The notes beneath the pieces are model-generated. The model ran no database searches and was not told the DNA's origin. It saw nothing but the letters and a program-made list of their open reading frames with translations. From Methanocorpusculaceae archaeon UBA456 (lineage in GTDB: Archaea; Halobacteriota; Methanomicrobia; Methanomicrobiales; Methanocorpusculaceae), in the NCBI GenBank assembly GCA_002496395.1, contig DAJQ01000044.1, forward strand, positions 3,441 through 33,877: a DNA stretch of 30,437 nt. The letters are read 5' to 3'. A program made the position numbers and the translations under genes. Positions 1 through 9,700 of this stretch are shown here, piece by piece. Within the stretch, counting starts at the first letter, position 1. Every line of letters begins with the position of its first letter.

Positions 1-794
1 AGATTTTCCCTGAAGGCTTCCGGTATGCGCTCCTGAGTCGACACACGGAATTCAAGTTCTGTCACATTGTCAACAATCGTCTCGGAAATGGATGTTGACA
101 GCGCGATACGGGCATTTGCATTGCCGCTCGCAAAATGCCGGGCACCTGCGGAGAGGGATACCCTGTCAATTCGCAGGGTTACCTTCTGTGTGAGATTGCC
201 GGTGATCGTGCCGTTCTCATATCGTTCAGGAATCAGCTTTTCATCTACATGTATTGTAAGGAGCGATCCCGGGAATCCGGAGACCAGGATTGACTCATTT
301 GCCTCTGCCATTGTCGGATAAAGAAGCGGGGTTTCACGGTTTCCGGAGTTCACATTCATTATCCCCCACCTCCAGTTATATCCCTGATCCCGCCAGTAGT
401 TTCCAACCGGAGAATAGCTGAATTGTGCGAGCTGAACAGTGCTGTTTGTCCAGATATCCCCGGATTGTTGAATGGAGACGCCGGCAACAGGATACGATCT
501 ATTCTCATTCATTACATAAAGGGTTCCACCTGATCTGATCGAGTTCAGCAGGGTGTCGCCTCCTCCAAGCTGCATTGTTTCTGAAAAGGTGAGGGGCTGT
601 TTCATCGCAGCTGCTGCTTCGATATGAGAGGAGAACCTGAGCAGTGCCCTCTCTACGTCCGCAATATGCGCAATCTCGGATCGCTCTTTCATGGTAGGAA
701 TAACGGTTACCTGGAAGGCGGACAGGAGCGTGACCACGATTGCGAGGATCAGGATCATCGCGACGACCGGGGCAACTGCGCTATCATCTCTCAT
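1..794 (-). CDS. Type IV pilin-like secreted protein, C-terminus beyond window
   Basis: The reading frame starts with ATG at 794 and stays open to the left edge (264 codons visible), so the C-terminus is missing. The N-terminus begins MRDDSAVAPVVAMILILAIV, which matches the archaeal type IV pilin N-terminal domain (Pilin_N/DUF1628): charged residues, then a hydrophobic helix that is both export signal and filament core. The body after about residue 40 is polar, with several N-x-S/T sequons (for example NES, NGT, NLT) consistent with an S-layer-side, glycosylated protein. Its ATG overlaps the TGA of the upstream pilin gene (ATGA), so the two are probably translationally coupled. It is the fourth gene after tadA, tadC and another pilin, so a minor pilin of this pilus is likely. 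Exact role unknown. Confidence 0.75.
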   Translation of the reverse strand, partial: MRDDSAVAPVVAMILILAIVVTLLSAFQVTVIPTMKERSEIAHIADVERALLRFSSHIEAAAAMKQPLTFSETMQLGGGDTLLNSIRSGGTLYVMNENRSYPVAGVSIQQSGDIWTNSTVQLAQFSYSPVGNYWRDQGYNWRWGIMNVNSGNRETPLLYPTMAEANESILVSGFPGSLLTIHVDEKLIPERYENGTITGNLTQKVTLRIDRVSLSAGARHFASGNANARIALSTSISETIVDNVTELEFRVSTQERIPEAFREN

Positions 795-1180
795 GGTTGC
801 ACCTTCCCCGAGAAGATGACCGCACGATGGGTGAAGAGGAGCACTTCTTCATCACCAGCGAGCGGTGTAGTAACTGTGAGGTTTGCCCCAAGGTCAAAGG
901 TTTGTGTATCAGGATCCAGAATGAATGCATCTTGTCTAAAGAGCATGTCCTGTGTCTGGTTTCGCACCCTGACAGAGAGCTCGCTGACCTGTACCCAGTC
1001 GCCCCCTTTATGGTAGAGTGAAATGGAGTCGGATGAATGTGCCATTATCACCGATACCTGCGGTTCCCGATCTCCGGGAATAAGGTTGAATGCGGAGACT
1101 GCCATGACCGATACCAGAATGAGAACAAGTGAGAGCATCAGCATCTCCCCGACAACCGGGGAGACAGCATCATCATTCAT
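791..1180 (-). CDS. Small archaeal type IV pilin-like protein
   Basis: This 129-residue protein starts MNDDAVSPVVGEMLMLSLVL, the classic archaeal pilin/DUF1628 N-terminus. A hydrophobic helix spans roughly residues 8-33 and is followed by a small beta-rich domain. It would be inserted through the Sec pathway, processed by an archaeal prepilin peptidase just before or near the DDAVSP motif, and assembled by the ATPase and TadC protein encoded immediately upstream. Its start overlaps the tadC stop by 4 nt and its stop overlaps the next pilin start by 4 nt, so the four genes form one compact operon. Its length is typical of minor pilins. Whether it is the major subunit or a minor or priming pilin cannot be told from sequence. 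Confidence 0.85.
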   Translation of the reverse strand: MNDDAVSPVVGEMLMLSLVLILVSVMAVSAFNLIPGDREPQVSVIMAHSSDSISLYHKGGDWVQVSELSVRVRNQTQDMLFRQDAFILDPDTQTFDLGANLTVTTPLAGDEEVLLFTHRAVIFSGKVQP

Positions 1181-2967
1181 AGAGCAACACCCCCGATTAC
1201 GACAACAAAACAGATCACGGTGATACCAAGGAAGATGATTGTGTGTTTCAGTCCGGCAAGCGGGTTGTTCACCGACAATTGCCCTGCCATGATGCCCGAA
1301 AACCCGCCAAGAAGGATTGCGACCCAGAACATGTCATGGATATTGCCTGATGCGTCCAGTGTTGCAAGCTCAGCGAAACTCTCAAGAAATGAGACATTCA
1401 GCTGGTATGCAGTATAGAGAAATACGCCAAAGGAGAGATAGACTATCGCCACATAGGTAAATGCTGAAGTAAACCGCTCCTGCTTGAGCTTCAGGTAGTA
1501 TTCAAAGTCGGAGATTGCGATCATCAGAACCTCCTGAATTCTGTCGGTTACTTCGCTTGCCTTGATGACAAGAGATACTGCTCTCTTCACAGAGAGAACG
1601 CCTATTCTCTGTTCCATCCGTTCAAGGGATGATGAGAGCACCGATCCGCTCTCCAGCTCCTTTGATACTATTTGAAGCTCGGTGCTGAGAACGCCCATCT
1701 GTGATCGCGAGATGCGTGCAATTGCGTTCTGGATGGTCATGCCGATATCCTTCATATCGGCTAGCATCCTGAGAAATTCCGGTATCTGCCGTTCAAGTCT
1801 CCGTATATAAATGGCCCGCCCTTCATATGCAAGAGCGGGGGGAAGAATCCCCGCGATGATAAGAGCACAGATCCCGGTCTGGAATCCATATCCCGGTGCA
1901 ATCTCGTTGAAGTATCCGTCGTACAGGAGGTATCCGACGATGGCGGCAGATATGGTTCCAAACACCATACTCCATGTGTAATCTGCAATATACTGCTTTA
2001 TGGGATTTTTTAACTTGAGGATTCGTGAGAACCGTGTTCGTTGCGTCCGGACTTTTTTCTTGTACGTCAGTGTTTCTTCGGACTCCTGCAGAACAGGATT
2101 GCTGACAAAAAATTCCTGTTCTTCAACCCTTCCCTGCTGGATCTCCATTCCTTCGGCTGGAAATATGATATACAGGATTGCGATCATTGCCAGTGATCCA
2201 AGGGGCACTCCGAGATAGATCATCGGCATATAGTCTGTTCCCTGTCCCCCGGAGAGCTGCTGGGCTACGATCATGATCATCGCAATAATCGGGCCTGCGA
2301 CAAAGGCAGTGACATAGACCTCTGCAATGATCTCTGTTGTCTTCATGTTCTTTTGCATATCCTGCTCTGCCACTTCCCGATAATAGCGGGCACGGGCGGC
2401 AAAGAACTGCGTAATGCTACCACCACTTTCTGATAAAAGAATAAGATCGTTGATAAAATCCGCAAAAGAAGCAGATGGGGTGGTATGATAGATATTCCGC
2501 ATTGCGGTTGTCAGGTCATCCCCAAAGACTTCGATATCACGGATAATAGTCCCGCATTCATGGGATACCTCGCCGAAGAGATCTTTTGCTATGGCAACCT
2601 GTCGTATTGTCTCGTACAATGTCATCGTTGTCGAGAGTGCCTGCATATAGGTGATGGCATAGGGAAGATCCTGTTCTATCCGGTTTCTTCTCCCTGATGC
2701 GATCAGAAATGGATAGACATATGCTCCAATGCATCCGGTGGCAATGAAACCAAGGAGGAGAATAATGCGTGAGATTGAATCCGGGATCATCCCGGCAATA
2801 GAGATCCCAAGTCCGAGATAATCAAGGATGATGATAATTCCAATCCAGAAAAGAAGAGCAATAATTACCGTTGCGGCGATATAAAAGAGATAGGTGTTCA
2901 CTGTGAGTGGGATACGTCCTCCCCGGAGAGCTTTTGCCAGATCGGCAGTTGCAGAATGTTCAGGCAT
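1177..2967 (-). CDS. tadC: Type II/IV secretion system membrane platform protein (TadC/ArlJ-like)
   Basis: This 596-residue polytopic membrane protein has two copies of the T2SSF fold: one around residues 80-260 and one around 370-540. Each is a soluble helical part followed by hydrophobic helices (for example residues 210-265 and 510-590). Additional membrane helices lie near residues 20-90 and 330-375. This duplicated layout is the usual one for archaeal pilus and archaellum platform proteins. It would anchor the assembly ATPase at the cytoplasmic face and push pilins into the filament. The upstream ATPase gene overlaps it by 8 nt and the downstream pilin by 4 nt. The pilin neighbours and the absence of other archaellum genes argue for an adhesion-type pilus rather than an archaellum. 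Confidence 0.88.
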   Translation of the reverse strand: MPEHSATADLAKALRGGRIPLTVNTYLFYIAATVIIALLFWIGIIIILDYLGLGISIAGMIPDSISRIILLLGFIATGCIGAYVYPFLIASGRRNRIEQDLPYAITYMQALSTTMTLYETIRQVAIAKDLFGEVSHECGTIIRDIEVFGDDLTTAMRNIYHTTPSASFADFINDLILLSESGGSITQFFAARARYYREVAEQDMQKNMKTTEIIAEVYVTAFVAGPIIAMIMIVAQQLSGGQGTDYMPMIYLGVPLGSLAMIAILYIIFPAEGMEIQQGRVEEQEFFVSNPVLQESEETLTYKKKVRTQRTRFSRILKLKNPIKQYIADYTWSMVFGTISAAIVGYLLYDGYFNEIAPGYGFQTGICALIIAGILPPALAYEGRAIYIRRLERQIPEFLRMLADMKDIGMTIQNAIARISRSQMGVLSTELQIVSKELESGSVLSSSLERMEQRIGVLSVKRAVSLVIKASEVTDRIQEVLMIAISDFEYYLKLKQERFTSAFTYVAIVYLSFGVFLYTAYQLNVSFLESFAELATLDASGNIHDMFWVAILLGGFSGIMAGQLSVNNPLAGLKHTIIFLGITVICFVVVIGGVAL

Positions 2968-4690
2968 TCTCTCCTCTCCGTATTGCCTTTATTGCATCAC
3001 TCACCGAAAGCTGATCGAAGATACCGGTTTCAGCAAGTCTCTCAAGACATTCTTTCCGCACATATATCTCTTTCTTAAGCTCCTCCTCCGACCAGCCACG
3101 CATCATGCGTATTTTTTCCAGAACTAATGATCCACCATCTTCATGGATAAAATAGTCTTTTGAGGGATTATATGTGAGTATGGTGTTCCAGGTGATTACG
3201 CTGTCCCTGCCTCCGACATGGATTTCATGAACTGAATCGCACCTTCTCAATGCAAGCCCTTCGTTATAGTGAAGACCCTGGATGACGACAAGCTCAAGAG
3301 CTCCAAGCATTGCCGGAGCCACACTGATTGGCTCGTTGATCAGGCGATTGATCGCTTCGTCTACTGTTCCTGCATGAAGGGTTGAATAGGTAGTATGGCC
3401 GGTGTTCATCGCCTGAAAGAGCGTCTGTGCCTCCTGCCCCCGTACTTCCCCTACAAGGATATATTCCGGCCTCTGCCGGAGCGATGCACGGAGAAGAGAG
3501 AAGAGGTTGATGTCTCCGAAGCCATCCCGGTTTCCGCTCTCCCGGGTTCTTGTGGGGAGCCAGTTCTTATGCGGGAGCTGTATCTCCCTCGTATCCTCCA
3601 GTGAGACGATCTTGGCATTCTCCGGGATGAAGAAGGAGAGGGCGTTCATTGTCGAGGTTTTTCCGCTTGCCGTTCCGCCGACGATCAGCATATTCATCCG
3701 GTTCTCAATACAGAGCCAGAGGATTGCAAGTATTTGTGCGGAAAAAGTTCCAAAGGAGAGGAGATGAACCGGTGTCATCGGATCCTTCCGGAACTTCCTG
3801 ACGGTAAACGAGCTGCCCTGCGTGGAGATGACATCGCTGTAGCTGATCTGAATGCGGGAGCCGTTTGGGAGTGACGCATCAACCAGAGGGGTTGAGAGCG
3901 AGAGTGATTTATCGGCCTTCTGGGCAAGTTTCAGGACGAAGCGGTTGAGCTCCTCATGCCCGTACATAAGGTTGGTTGGAATGCTCCCATACCTGCGGTG
4001 GAAGATGAAGACCGGGTGTACTGCCCCGTTGCAGCTGATGTCCTCAATAGCTTCGTCATGCATCAGAGGATCAAGGCGGCTGTATCCCTGAAATGTCCGC
4101 TTCAGCATATATATGAGGATCTGTCTTCTTTCCTTCCCGAGAAGAGGATCGAATTTGAATAAGGCGTTTCGGAGTTCCTTATCCGAGACATTCATCTCTC
4201 CCCGTTTTCCAGGAGACTCATAAAGAATGATATCCCGGAGATAATGGTGGACTTCTTCGAGTAAAACATGTTCGTGGGGTGTAATTGAAGGTTCAATGAT
4301 ATGGTAGGCAATCGATCCCCGCTCCTGCATAATAGCTGCCCAGGCATGGGGCGGGGTGAGCCAGTATCGTTCAAGGCATTCGCCGGTCAGGTTCTCCGGA
4401 AGATCAGGAAGAAGGGGGAGATCCCCGATCAATTCATCGCTTTCTTCTTCTTTTTTAGAAAAAATACGGTTGGTAAGGTCTCTGATGGAGTGAATGGATA
4501 ATGAACCCGGTCTGGAACCATTGCCGGTTTCACTCACCTGTTCTTCCTTCCCGGTTTTCCGGACAAAGGCCGGGATGATGGAGGTTGCGTTGGTCTTCAG
4601 GGATGTTTCTGGCTTTTCGGTTTCGCGCTCCTCTCCTTTTGCTTTTCGTTTTATGAATGGTATATTCATCTCCATCACGTAACCGTTCAT
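2960..4690 (-). CDS. tadA: Type IV pilus assembly ATPase, TadA/GspE/VirB11 family
   Basis: This is a 576-residue cytoplasmic ATPase that powers pilus assembly. Visible motifs are Walker A GGTASGKT (residues 338-345), an Asp box SLEDTREI (363-370), a Walker B region ILVGEVRG (411-418) and a His box GHTTYSTLHAG (431-441), in the standard order for secretion ATPases. The first 90 or so residues are polar and low in complexity, probably a flexible N-terminal extension. The middle part, about residues 130-300, is the usual N-terminal domain of the family. I chose ATG 4690 because a G-rich stretch (GGGGG) lies directly upstream; in-frame ATGs at 4675 and 4669 are alternatives. It is the first gene of the pilus operon that continues into tadC and two pilins. 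Confidence 0.9.
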   Translation of the reverse strand: MNGYVMEMNIPFIKRKAKGEERETEKPETSLKTNATSIIPAFVRKTGKEEQVSETGNGSRPGSLSIHSIRDLTNRIFSKKEEESDELIGDLPLLPDLPENLTGECLERYWLTPPHAWAAIMQERGSIAYHIIEPSITPHEHVLLEEVHHYLRDIILYESPGKRGEMNVSDKELRNALFKFDPLLGKERRQILIYMLKRTFQGYSRLDPLMHDEAIEDISCNGAVHPVFIFHRRYGSIPTNLMYGHEELNRFVLKLAQKADKSLSLSTPLVDASLPNGSRIQISYSDVISTQGSSFTVRKFRKDPMTPVHLLSFGTFSAQILAILWLCIENRMNMLIVGGTASGKTSTMNALSFFIPENAKIVSLEDTREIQLPHKNWLPTRTRESGNRDGFGDINLFSLLRASLRQRPEYILVGEVRGQEAQTLFQAMNTGHTTYSTLHAGTVDEAINRLINEPISVAPAMLGALELVVIQGLHYNEGLALRRCDSVHEIHVGGRDSVITWNTILTYNPSKDYFIHEDGGSLVLEKIRMMRGWSEEELKKEIYVRKECLERLAETGIFDQLSVSDAIKAIRRGENA

Positions 4691-4711
4691 GCCCCCGATC
4701 TGATTCTGTTT

Positions 4712-4732
4712 AATGAATGTCCGCTATTCATT
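4712..4732. promoter_or_regulatory. Palindrome AATGAAT-N7-ATTCATT upstream of tadA
   Basis: A perfect 7-bp inverted repeat with a 7-nt spacer lies 22-42 nt upstream of the tadA start codon on the minus strand. This is where an archaeal TATA box or a repressor site would be expected. It could be an operator controlling the pilus operon. The half-site ATTCATT also occurs in other intergenic regions of the window (13977-13983, 13988-13994, 23252-23258). Function is inferred from position only. Confidence 0.35.
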
Positions 4733-4799
4733 TCACTTTTCGATCAGACCGGTACTCTTCGATGTCAGGCTGCCTCATCGCCCTGCAACATAATGAAAT

Positions 4800-4823
4800 A
4801 TTATTTGCTATAAATTAAATAAT
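4800..4823. promoter_or_regulatory. Inverted repeat ATTATTT-N10-AAATAAT (copy A of a shared element)
   Basis: The element has 7-bp perfect arms separated by the spacer GCTATAAATT. The stretch TTATTTGCTATAA (4801-4813) recurs exactly at 23263-23275, again inside a TTATTT-N10-AAATAA dyad. Here it sits 110-133 nt upstream of the pilus operon and is itself flanked by GCAACAT (4785-4791) and ATGTTGC (4822-4828). The symmetry and recurrence suggest a protein binding site. TATAAAT or its complement could alternatively be a TATA box. Confidence 0.4.
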
Positions 4824-5006
4824 GTTGCTAAAGGATCTGTTATGCCAACCACTTATTCACTGCGTCATCATGAACCTCTCAGGTTGCCTGTAGAATCGAT
4901 ACCCGTGGTCACCCACTTTCTTCTGAAGAAATGGCATTTAGATCATTTTATTTGTATAATACTTTCTGTCTTAGTATGTCTAAATACTTACCACTCTAAA
5001 AAATTG

Positions 5007-5732
5007 TTATACTGTCGCCCGCCTGAAGGTCATGATACAGATCGAGAGGACAATAACTGCACTGACTAAAAGGCCTGCAATTGTGGTTGCCGGGAAGATT
5101 CCCCCCTGCAATGCCCGGATTGCATCGATTGCATAGGAGACAGGGTTGAGATGCGCGAGGAATGCCAGCCATCCCGGCATTTGATCGTAGGGCATCAGCG
5201 CACTACTTGTGAAGAAGAGCGGCATTGCAACCATCGAGTTGAATGCTGCATAGGAATCATGGTCATCGAGGCTGAGTGCAACTGTCGTCATGATGGATGA
5301 GAGGAGCACCCCGAAGATGAAGAGGATCAGGTATGTTTGCAGGAGGAAGATCGGATCAAGCAGATGAGCTCCGAGTATAAGAGCAATTACCAGTATGACT
5401 GTTGTCTGAATAAGCCCTCTCAAGGTAATTGCGAGAATCTTTCCAAAGAGGATGCTCTCCCGTGGTGCGGGCATTGCAAGGAACTTCTGTAGGAACCCGA
5501 GGATCTTGTCAAACATCAGAAGCGCTCCACCTTGGAGTGATGCTCCGAGCATCGTCAGGACAAGAATTCCCGGGGTGATGAAGTCCAGATAGTTATCGGT
5601 GAAGCGGATTGGGAGCGCCAGGCCAACAAAAATAAGCCAGGCAGCTGGCATAACAAGAGAGGTAATAACATTTATCCTTCCCCTTATCCACCTGCGAAGA
5701 TCCCGCTCCATATACGTAAATGTGCGTTTCAT
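5007..5732 (-). CDS. ABC-2 type transporter permease
   Basis: This 241-residue membrane protein has about six hydrophobic helices and the ABC-2 (DrrB/NodJ-like) pattern: a short cytoplasmic N-terminus with RDLRRWIRGR, a first helix near residues 20-45, and the conserved stretch around LDFITPGILVLTMLG (about residues 50-64). It pairs with the ATPase encoded directly upstream; their genes overlap by 4 nt. Such pairs usually export drugs, lipids or other amphipathic compounds. It is the last gene of the seven-gene run that begins at 13841 with the btuF-associated protein and includes cobN. The substrate is unknown. The position suggests something linked to corrinoid or cobalt metabolism, but read-through of an unrelated exporter pair cannot be excluded. 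Confidence 0.85.
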   Translation of the reverse strand: MKRTFTYMERDLRRWIRGRINVITSLVMPAAWLIFVGLALPIRFTDNYLDFITPGILVLTMLGASLQGGALLMFDKILGFLQKFLAMPAPRESILFGKILAITLRGLIQTTVILVIALILGAHLLDPIFLLQTYLILFIFGVLLSSIMTTVALSLDDHDSYAAFNSMVAMPLFFTSSALMPYDQMPGWLAFLAHLNPVSYAIDAIRALQGGIFPATTIAGLLVSAVIVLSICIMTFRRATV

Positions 5733-6685
5733 GCCCGCCTCCTGAGCATCGTCCTGAACCGATGGTGATCAAATGCCATGGTTTCCTCCTGTTCTCCAAT
5801 GAGTGAGAGGAATACATCATCAAGAGTCGGCTGGCGTATGACAAACGAATGAATCTTCATTCCGGAATTCGTAAGAGCCCGGAGAAGAGGAATTCCAGAA
5901 TCTTCCCCCGATATTGCCTGGAAACGGAGTTCATCATCGGTTTTTCCGATGAAGGTCACATCCGGGACAACAGTTCCTTTGTATTCGCCCTCTCCCCGTA
6001 TGGCTATGATCTCATGACAATGGAGTGATTTTAAGGCAGTCGGGGTATCGAGTGCGACAATTTTTCCCTTATCGATGATCCCGACCCGGTCGCAGGCATG
6101 ATCGGCCTCGTCCATGTAATGTGTTGTCACAAAGACCGTCATTCCCCCATTCTTCAGGTTGATGATATGTTCCCATATCTTCCGCCTGCCAGCCACATCA
6201 AGCCCGATCGTCGGCTCATCAAGGAATAATACCTCCGGATCGTGGACAAGGGCCTGTGCAAGCTCAAGCCGCCTTCTCATACCTCCTGAGTACGTATTTA
6301 CCATATCATCGGCACGGGAGGCGAGATCCATCTGGGCGAGTGCCTCGTCTGCGGTCTCACGGGGACGGGGTATGCCATAGAGATTAGCGAAAAAAACGAC
6401 GTTCTCCCGCCCGGTGAGCTTCATATCAACCGCCATATCCTGAGGAACATAGCTGATTCGATCCCGTACCTCACGGGGGCTGGCCGTAACAGAGTGTCCG
6501 CATACCTTTGCCTCGCCTGATGTGGGGGTGAGGAGTGTCGTCAGCATGCGGACTGTTGTTGTCTTCCCCGAACCATTTGGGCCCAAGAGCCCAAATATCT
6601 CACGATCTATTGCGAGTGTCATCTCATCGACAGCAACGAGGCCGTTAAATTGTTTTGTGAGTCCGAATGTTTCAATTATTGCCAT
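5729..6685 (-). CDS. ABC-2 type transporter ATP-binding protein (DrrA-like)
   Basis: This is a roughly 318-residue ABC ATPase with Walker A GPNGSGKTTT near residues 34-43, signature YSGGMRRRLE around residue 131, Walker B VLFLDEPTIGLD around residue 152 and an H-loop in TTHYMDEAD. The C-terminal extension of about 90 residues is typical of the DrrA/CcmA-like ATPases that work with ABC-2 permeases. The frame could begin with GTG at 6715, overlapping the cobN stop (GTGA), but ATG 6685 gives the usual family N-terminus (MAIIETFGLTKQF) and has AGAGGA upstream, so I prefer it. It is co-transcribed with cobN upstream and the permease downstream. The substrate is not predictable from sequence. Confidence 0.88.
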   Translation of the reverse strand: MAIIETFGLTKQFNGLVAVDEMTLAIDREIFGLLGPNGSGKTTTVRMLTTLLTPTSGEAKVCGHSVTASPREVRDRISYVPQDMAVDMKLTGRENVVFFANLYGIPRPRETADEALAQMDLASRADDMVNTYSGGMRRRLELAQALVHDPEVLFLDEPTIGLDVAGRRKIWEHIINLKNGGMTVFVTTHYMDEADHACDRVGIIDKGKIVALDTPTALKSLHCHEIIAIRGEGEYKGTVVPDVTFIGKTDDELRFQAISGEDSGIPLLRALTNSGMKIHSFVIRQPTLDDVFLSLIGEQEETMAFDHHRFRTMLRRRA

Positions 6686-6711
6686 GGTAGTAATCAATCC
6701 TCTTACTATTA

Positions 6712-9700
6712 TCACATTTTGTTATTATGCCGGGCTCGCAGCTCCCCAACAGTCATAATATCAATTGCGCCGCCCTGAACCGTTCCATCCCTGCTATCAA
6801 GCCGATCCTCAAGCCACCCTTCTGTTTCCAGGTATGCCTCCCTCAGGCCTTCGGAGATCTCCGGATCGGGGTTCCAGAGCCCCCGGCTCTCGGCTTCAAG
6901 GAGTCTTCTGCCGATCTCTTCAAGTGCAAACGGATTTTCCTCTTTGAAGAAGGCGCGGTTATCAGGATCAAGAACAAAGGTCTTTGCTATCTCGTCGAAG
7001 ATTCGATCATCGACCTCGCCCGTGGATGCTTCCCACCCATAGACCGTGCCGACACGTTTTGCAATGTCCCCGGCACCTTTGTACCCGTGTCGTTTCATGC
7101 CTTCGATCCAGGCAGGATTGAGGAGCTTTGTGGTGACGACCCGCCGGAGTTCTGCTGCCAGTGTCCTGACTTCAACCTTTGATGGGGTCCGGGTGTCTCC
7201 ATAATATGCCTCCACATGTTTGCCCGAGAGATGGCGGGCGGCAGCAGTCATTCCTCCGTGTGTTCCGAAGTAGCAGCAGCACCCGGTGAGATCATACTCG
7301 TCGGTGGCGGTTTTGTTGAAGGTTGCATCGACATGCGAAAGCAGACTGGAGAATGCAGATCTGTTTTCAGTTCCATCGTCTCCGTCTCCATATGAATAAC
7401 TATTCCATTCAAGGAATATCTCAGCCAGATCCTTCTCTTCTTTCCATGCAGAGGCGTACACCGCAAGATTGACACCGTTGCCATAGGTGCCGGGCCTGCT
7501 TGAAAAGATCCGCTTTGTCGTCCCGCTCTCCTGTGAATGGGCTTTGACCGGATTGTCTTCATCAGGCTCATCAAGGCTGGCAACCATGGCTATGGCCTTG
7601 TCAAGGAGCTCGATTGCACAGAAGAAACAATCTCTGAGAATCCCACTAGCACGTATTGTCACATCCACCCGTGGGCGTCCCAGCTCAGAAAGCGGAATGA
7701 TCACAAATGAGACGACCTTGCTTCCCCGCCAGACCGGCTCAACTCCGATAAGATGGAGGATCTGGGCAAACTGTTCGCCGTCCGCCCACATCAGGTCAGT
7801 TGACAACCAGTACATCGCAACAGATTCGGGATAGGTGCCATGTTCATCCATATATGCTGTTAATAATGCATCGGCGAGTTTTTTGCCGACCATCCAGGCG
7901 GCTCTCGTCGGGACAGTCTCTGGATCGAGAGAATAAAAGTTTCTCCCTGTGGGCAGGATGTCCGGTTTGCCGCGGGTGATCAGTCCGGATGGTCCGGGTG
8001 GGATAAAACCCCCGGAGAAGCCATTCATGAGACTGCCAATCTCATCAGAAGATTCGATTCCCGCATCGATCATGGTGATGAGGTCGATCATATCAGCGAG
8101 CTTCTCTCTGGTTCCCGGCAGCGGCGGTCGCCCGCATGCTTCTAACACTGCTTCTTCCATCGTTGCACCACCGAGAACCGATCTGACAAATCCCAGTTCT
8201 GCCTCCTCACGTTCCTGAAGAGATCCCGGATCATCTGACTGCAACTCATCTCCAAATAGTGCCGATGTAAGAGCATCGTCGAACCGGGCGGCAGCCTGGA
8301 TGAACTGCACTCTAGCTTCACCCTCGGGCCGTTCGCCGAAGATATGCATGCCGTCGGGTATCCGGGATGAGGCGATCACTCCGAGGTGCCGGTGGATACG
8401 CTCAACAAATGCCTGGAAATCCTGCTTTCCCTCTCTGAAACTACCAAGCCCGGTCTCCTCGGCGATTCCTCCTTCCTCCACCGAATCGATGATCAGGTGT
8501 TCGAGGGTGTGGGCACGGGCGGGATCGCTCTCCTTTGCTTTTGAGTATTCATCAAGGAGCTTTTCGAGATCCTTGAGTGCTCCATACAGCCCGCTTGCCT
8601 GCATCACCGTCTGCATATGGTTAACCAGTGTTGCACAGGCACGCCGTTTTGCTATTGTTCCCTCTGGAGGATTGTCGGCATTATAAATATAGAGATGAGG
8701 GATCGTTCCTATAGCGATATCAGGGAAACACCGGTTTGAGGGTGCGGCAGATTTTCCAGGTAAAAACTCAAGGTTTCCATGGGTTCCCACATGGACGATA
8801 ACATCAGCACCAAACACCCGTTCAAGCCACCGGTATGTTGCAAGGTACTGGTGGGTCGGAGGGATCTCCGGATCGTGGAGGATTTTGCATGCTTCGCCAT
8901 CACATCTCGCACCGGCACATCCCCGTTTTGGCTGAACGCAGACAACCGCATTTCCATAGGAAACTCCGGTGACAACGATTTTACCATCATGCACCATCGC
9001 TGCCGGAACACCTTCCATCTCTTCTCCCGGCGGCCTGCCCCATGACTCTTCCAATCGTTTTTGTACAGCTGGCTCAAATTCGGAGTACCATTCCCGGTAT
9101 GTTTGTTCATCAATCAGATCGAGGGCGCCGCCACACCTGACAATTGATCCGACAGATGTCCACCGGAAGTCGCTGATTGCCCGCTTCTCCATTATCGAAC
9201 TGATCAATTCCTTGCCACTTGCGGGTGGTTCTACTGTATAACCCTCTGTTTTCATCACCTGCATAATTCGTGCAACACTCTCAAGCGTGTCCAGATGGGC
9301 ACCGGCACCAACCGTTGCTTCGACAGAGGAGCAGGGCTTGTTATGGAGGATGAATGCGACCTTTCGCTCTTCGGGTGATTTTGCCTGAAGCCGTATCCAG
9401 GCTTCCGCACGCCGGCAGATCCGCTCGATTCGGTCAGGGATCGGCTCATGCATGCCAGTCTCCTCCCCGGAATCAATCTCGGTGCCAATGGCGAGCATCT
9501 CGATCATCCCCTGCATCTCCGGCAGGGCAATGCTCCAGCCAACTTCCATTGAAGATGGTCCAAGTGGAGAGTCGAGCCATTCCTGCCGAGTCTTATGATA
9601 GAGGAGGATTGGGTGCATCACCGGAATATTCAGATCAGAGAAGATATCGCCTGATGTTTCAATATTCGAAGAACGGAAGACTGGCTGGAGGTTGATAATG

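Larger units (their letters stand above)
4691..5006. other. 316-nt non-coding region upstream of the pilus operon
   Basis: This AT-rich stretch lies between the end of the ABC-2 permease gene (minus strand) and the start of the pilus operon (minus strand). It should hold the pilus promoter and the 3' end of the permease transcript. It contains a short palindrome at 4712-4732, a larger inverted repeat GCAACAT/ATGTTGC (4785-4791 and 4822-4828), and nested in it the TTATTT-N10-AAATAA element. The open frame at 4842-5069 on the plus strand runs into the permease gene and has no protein-like features, so I do not call it a gene. Confidence 0.6.

Noticed and set aside
4842..5069. 75-codon plus-strand frame between tadA and the ABC-2 permease gene
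   Set aside because: It overlaps the permease gene on the other strand, has a mixed non-protein-like composition and no ribosome binding site.
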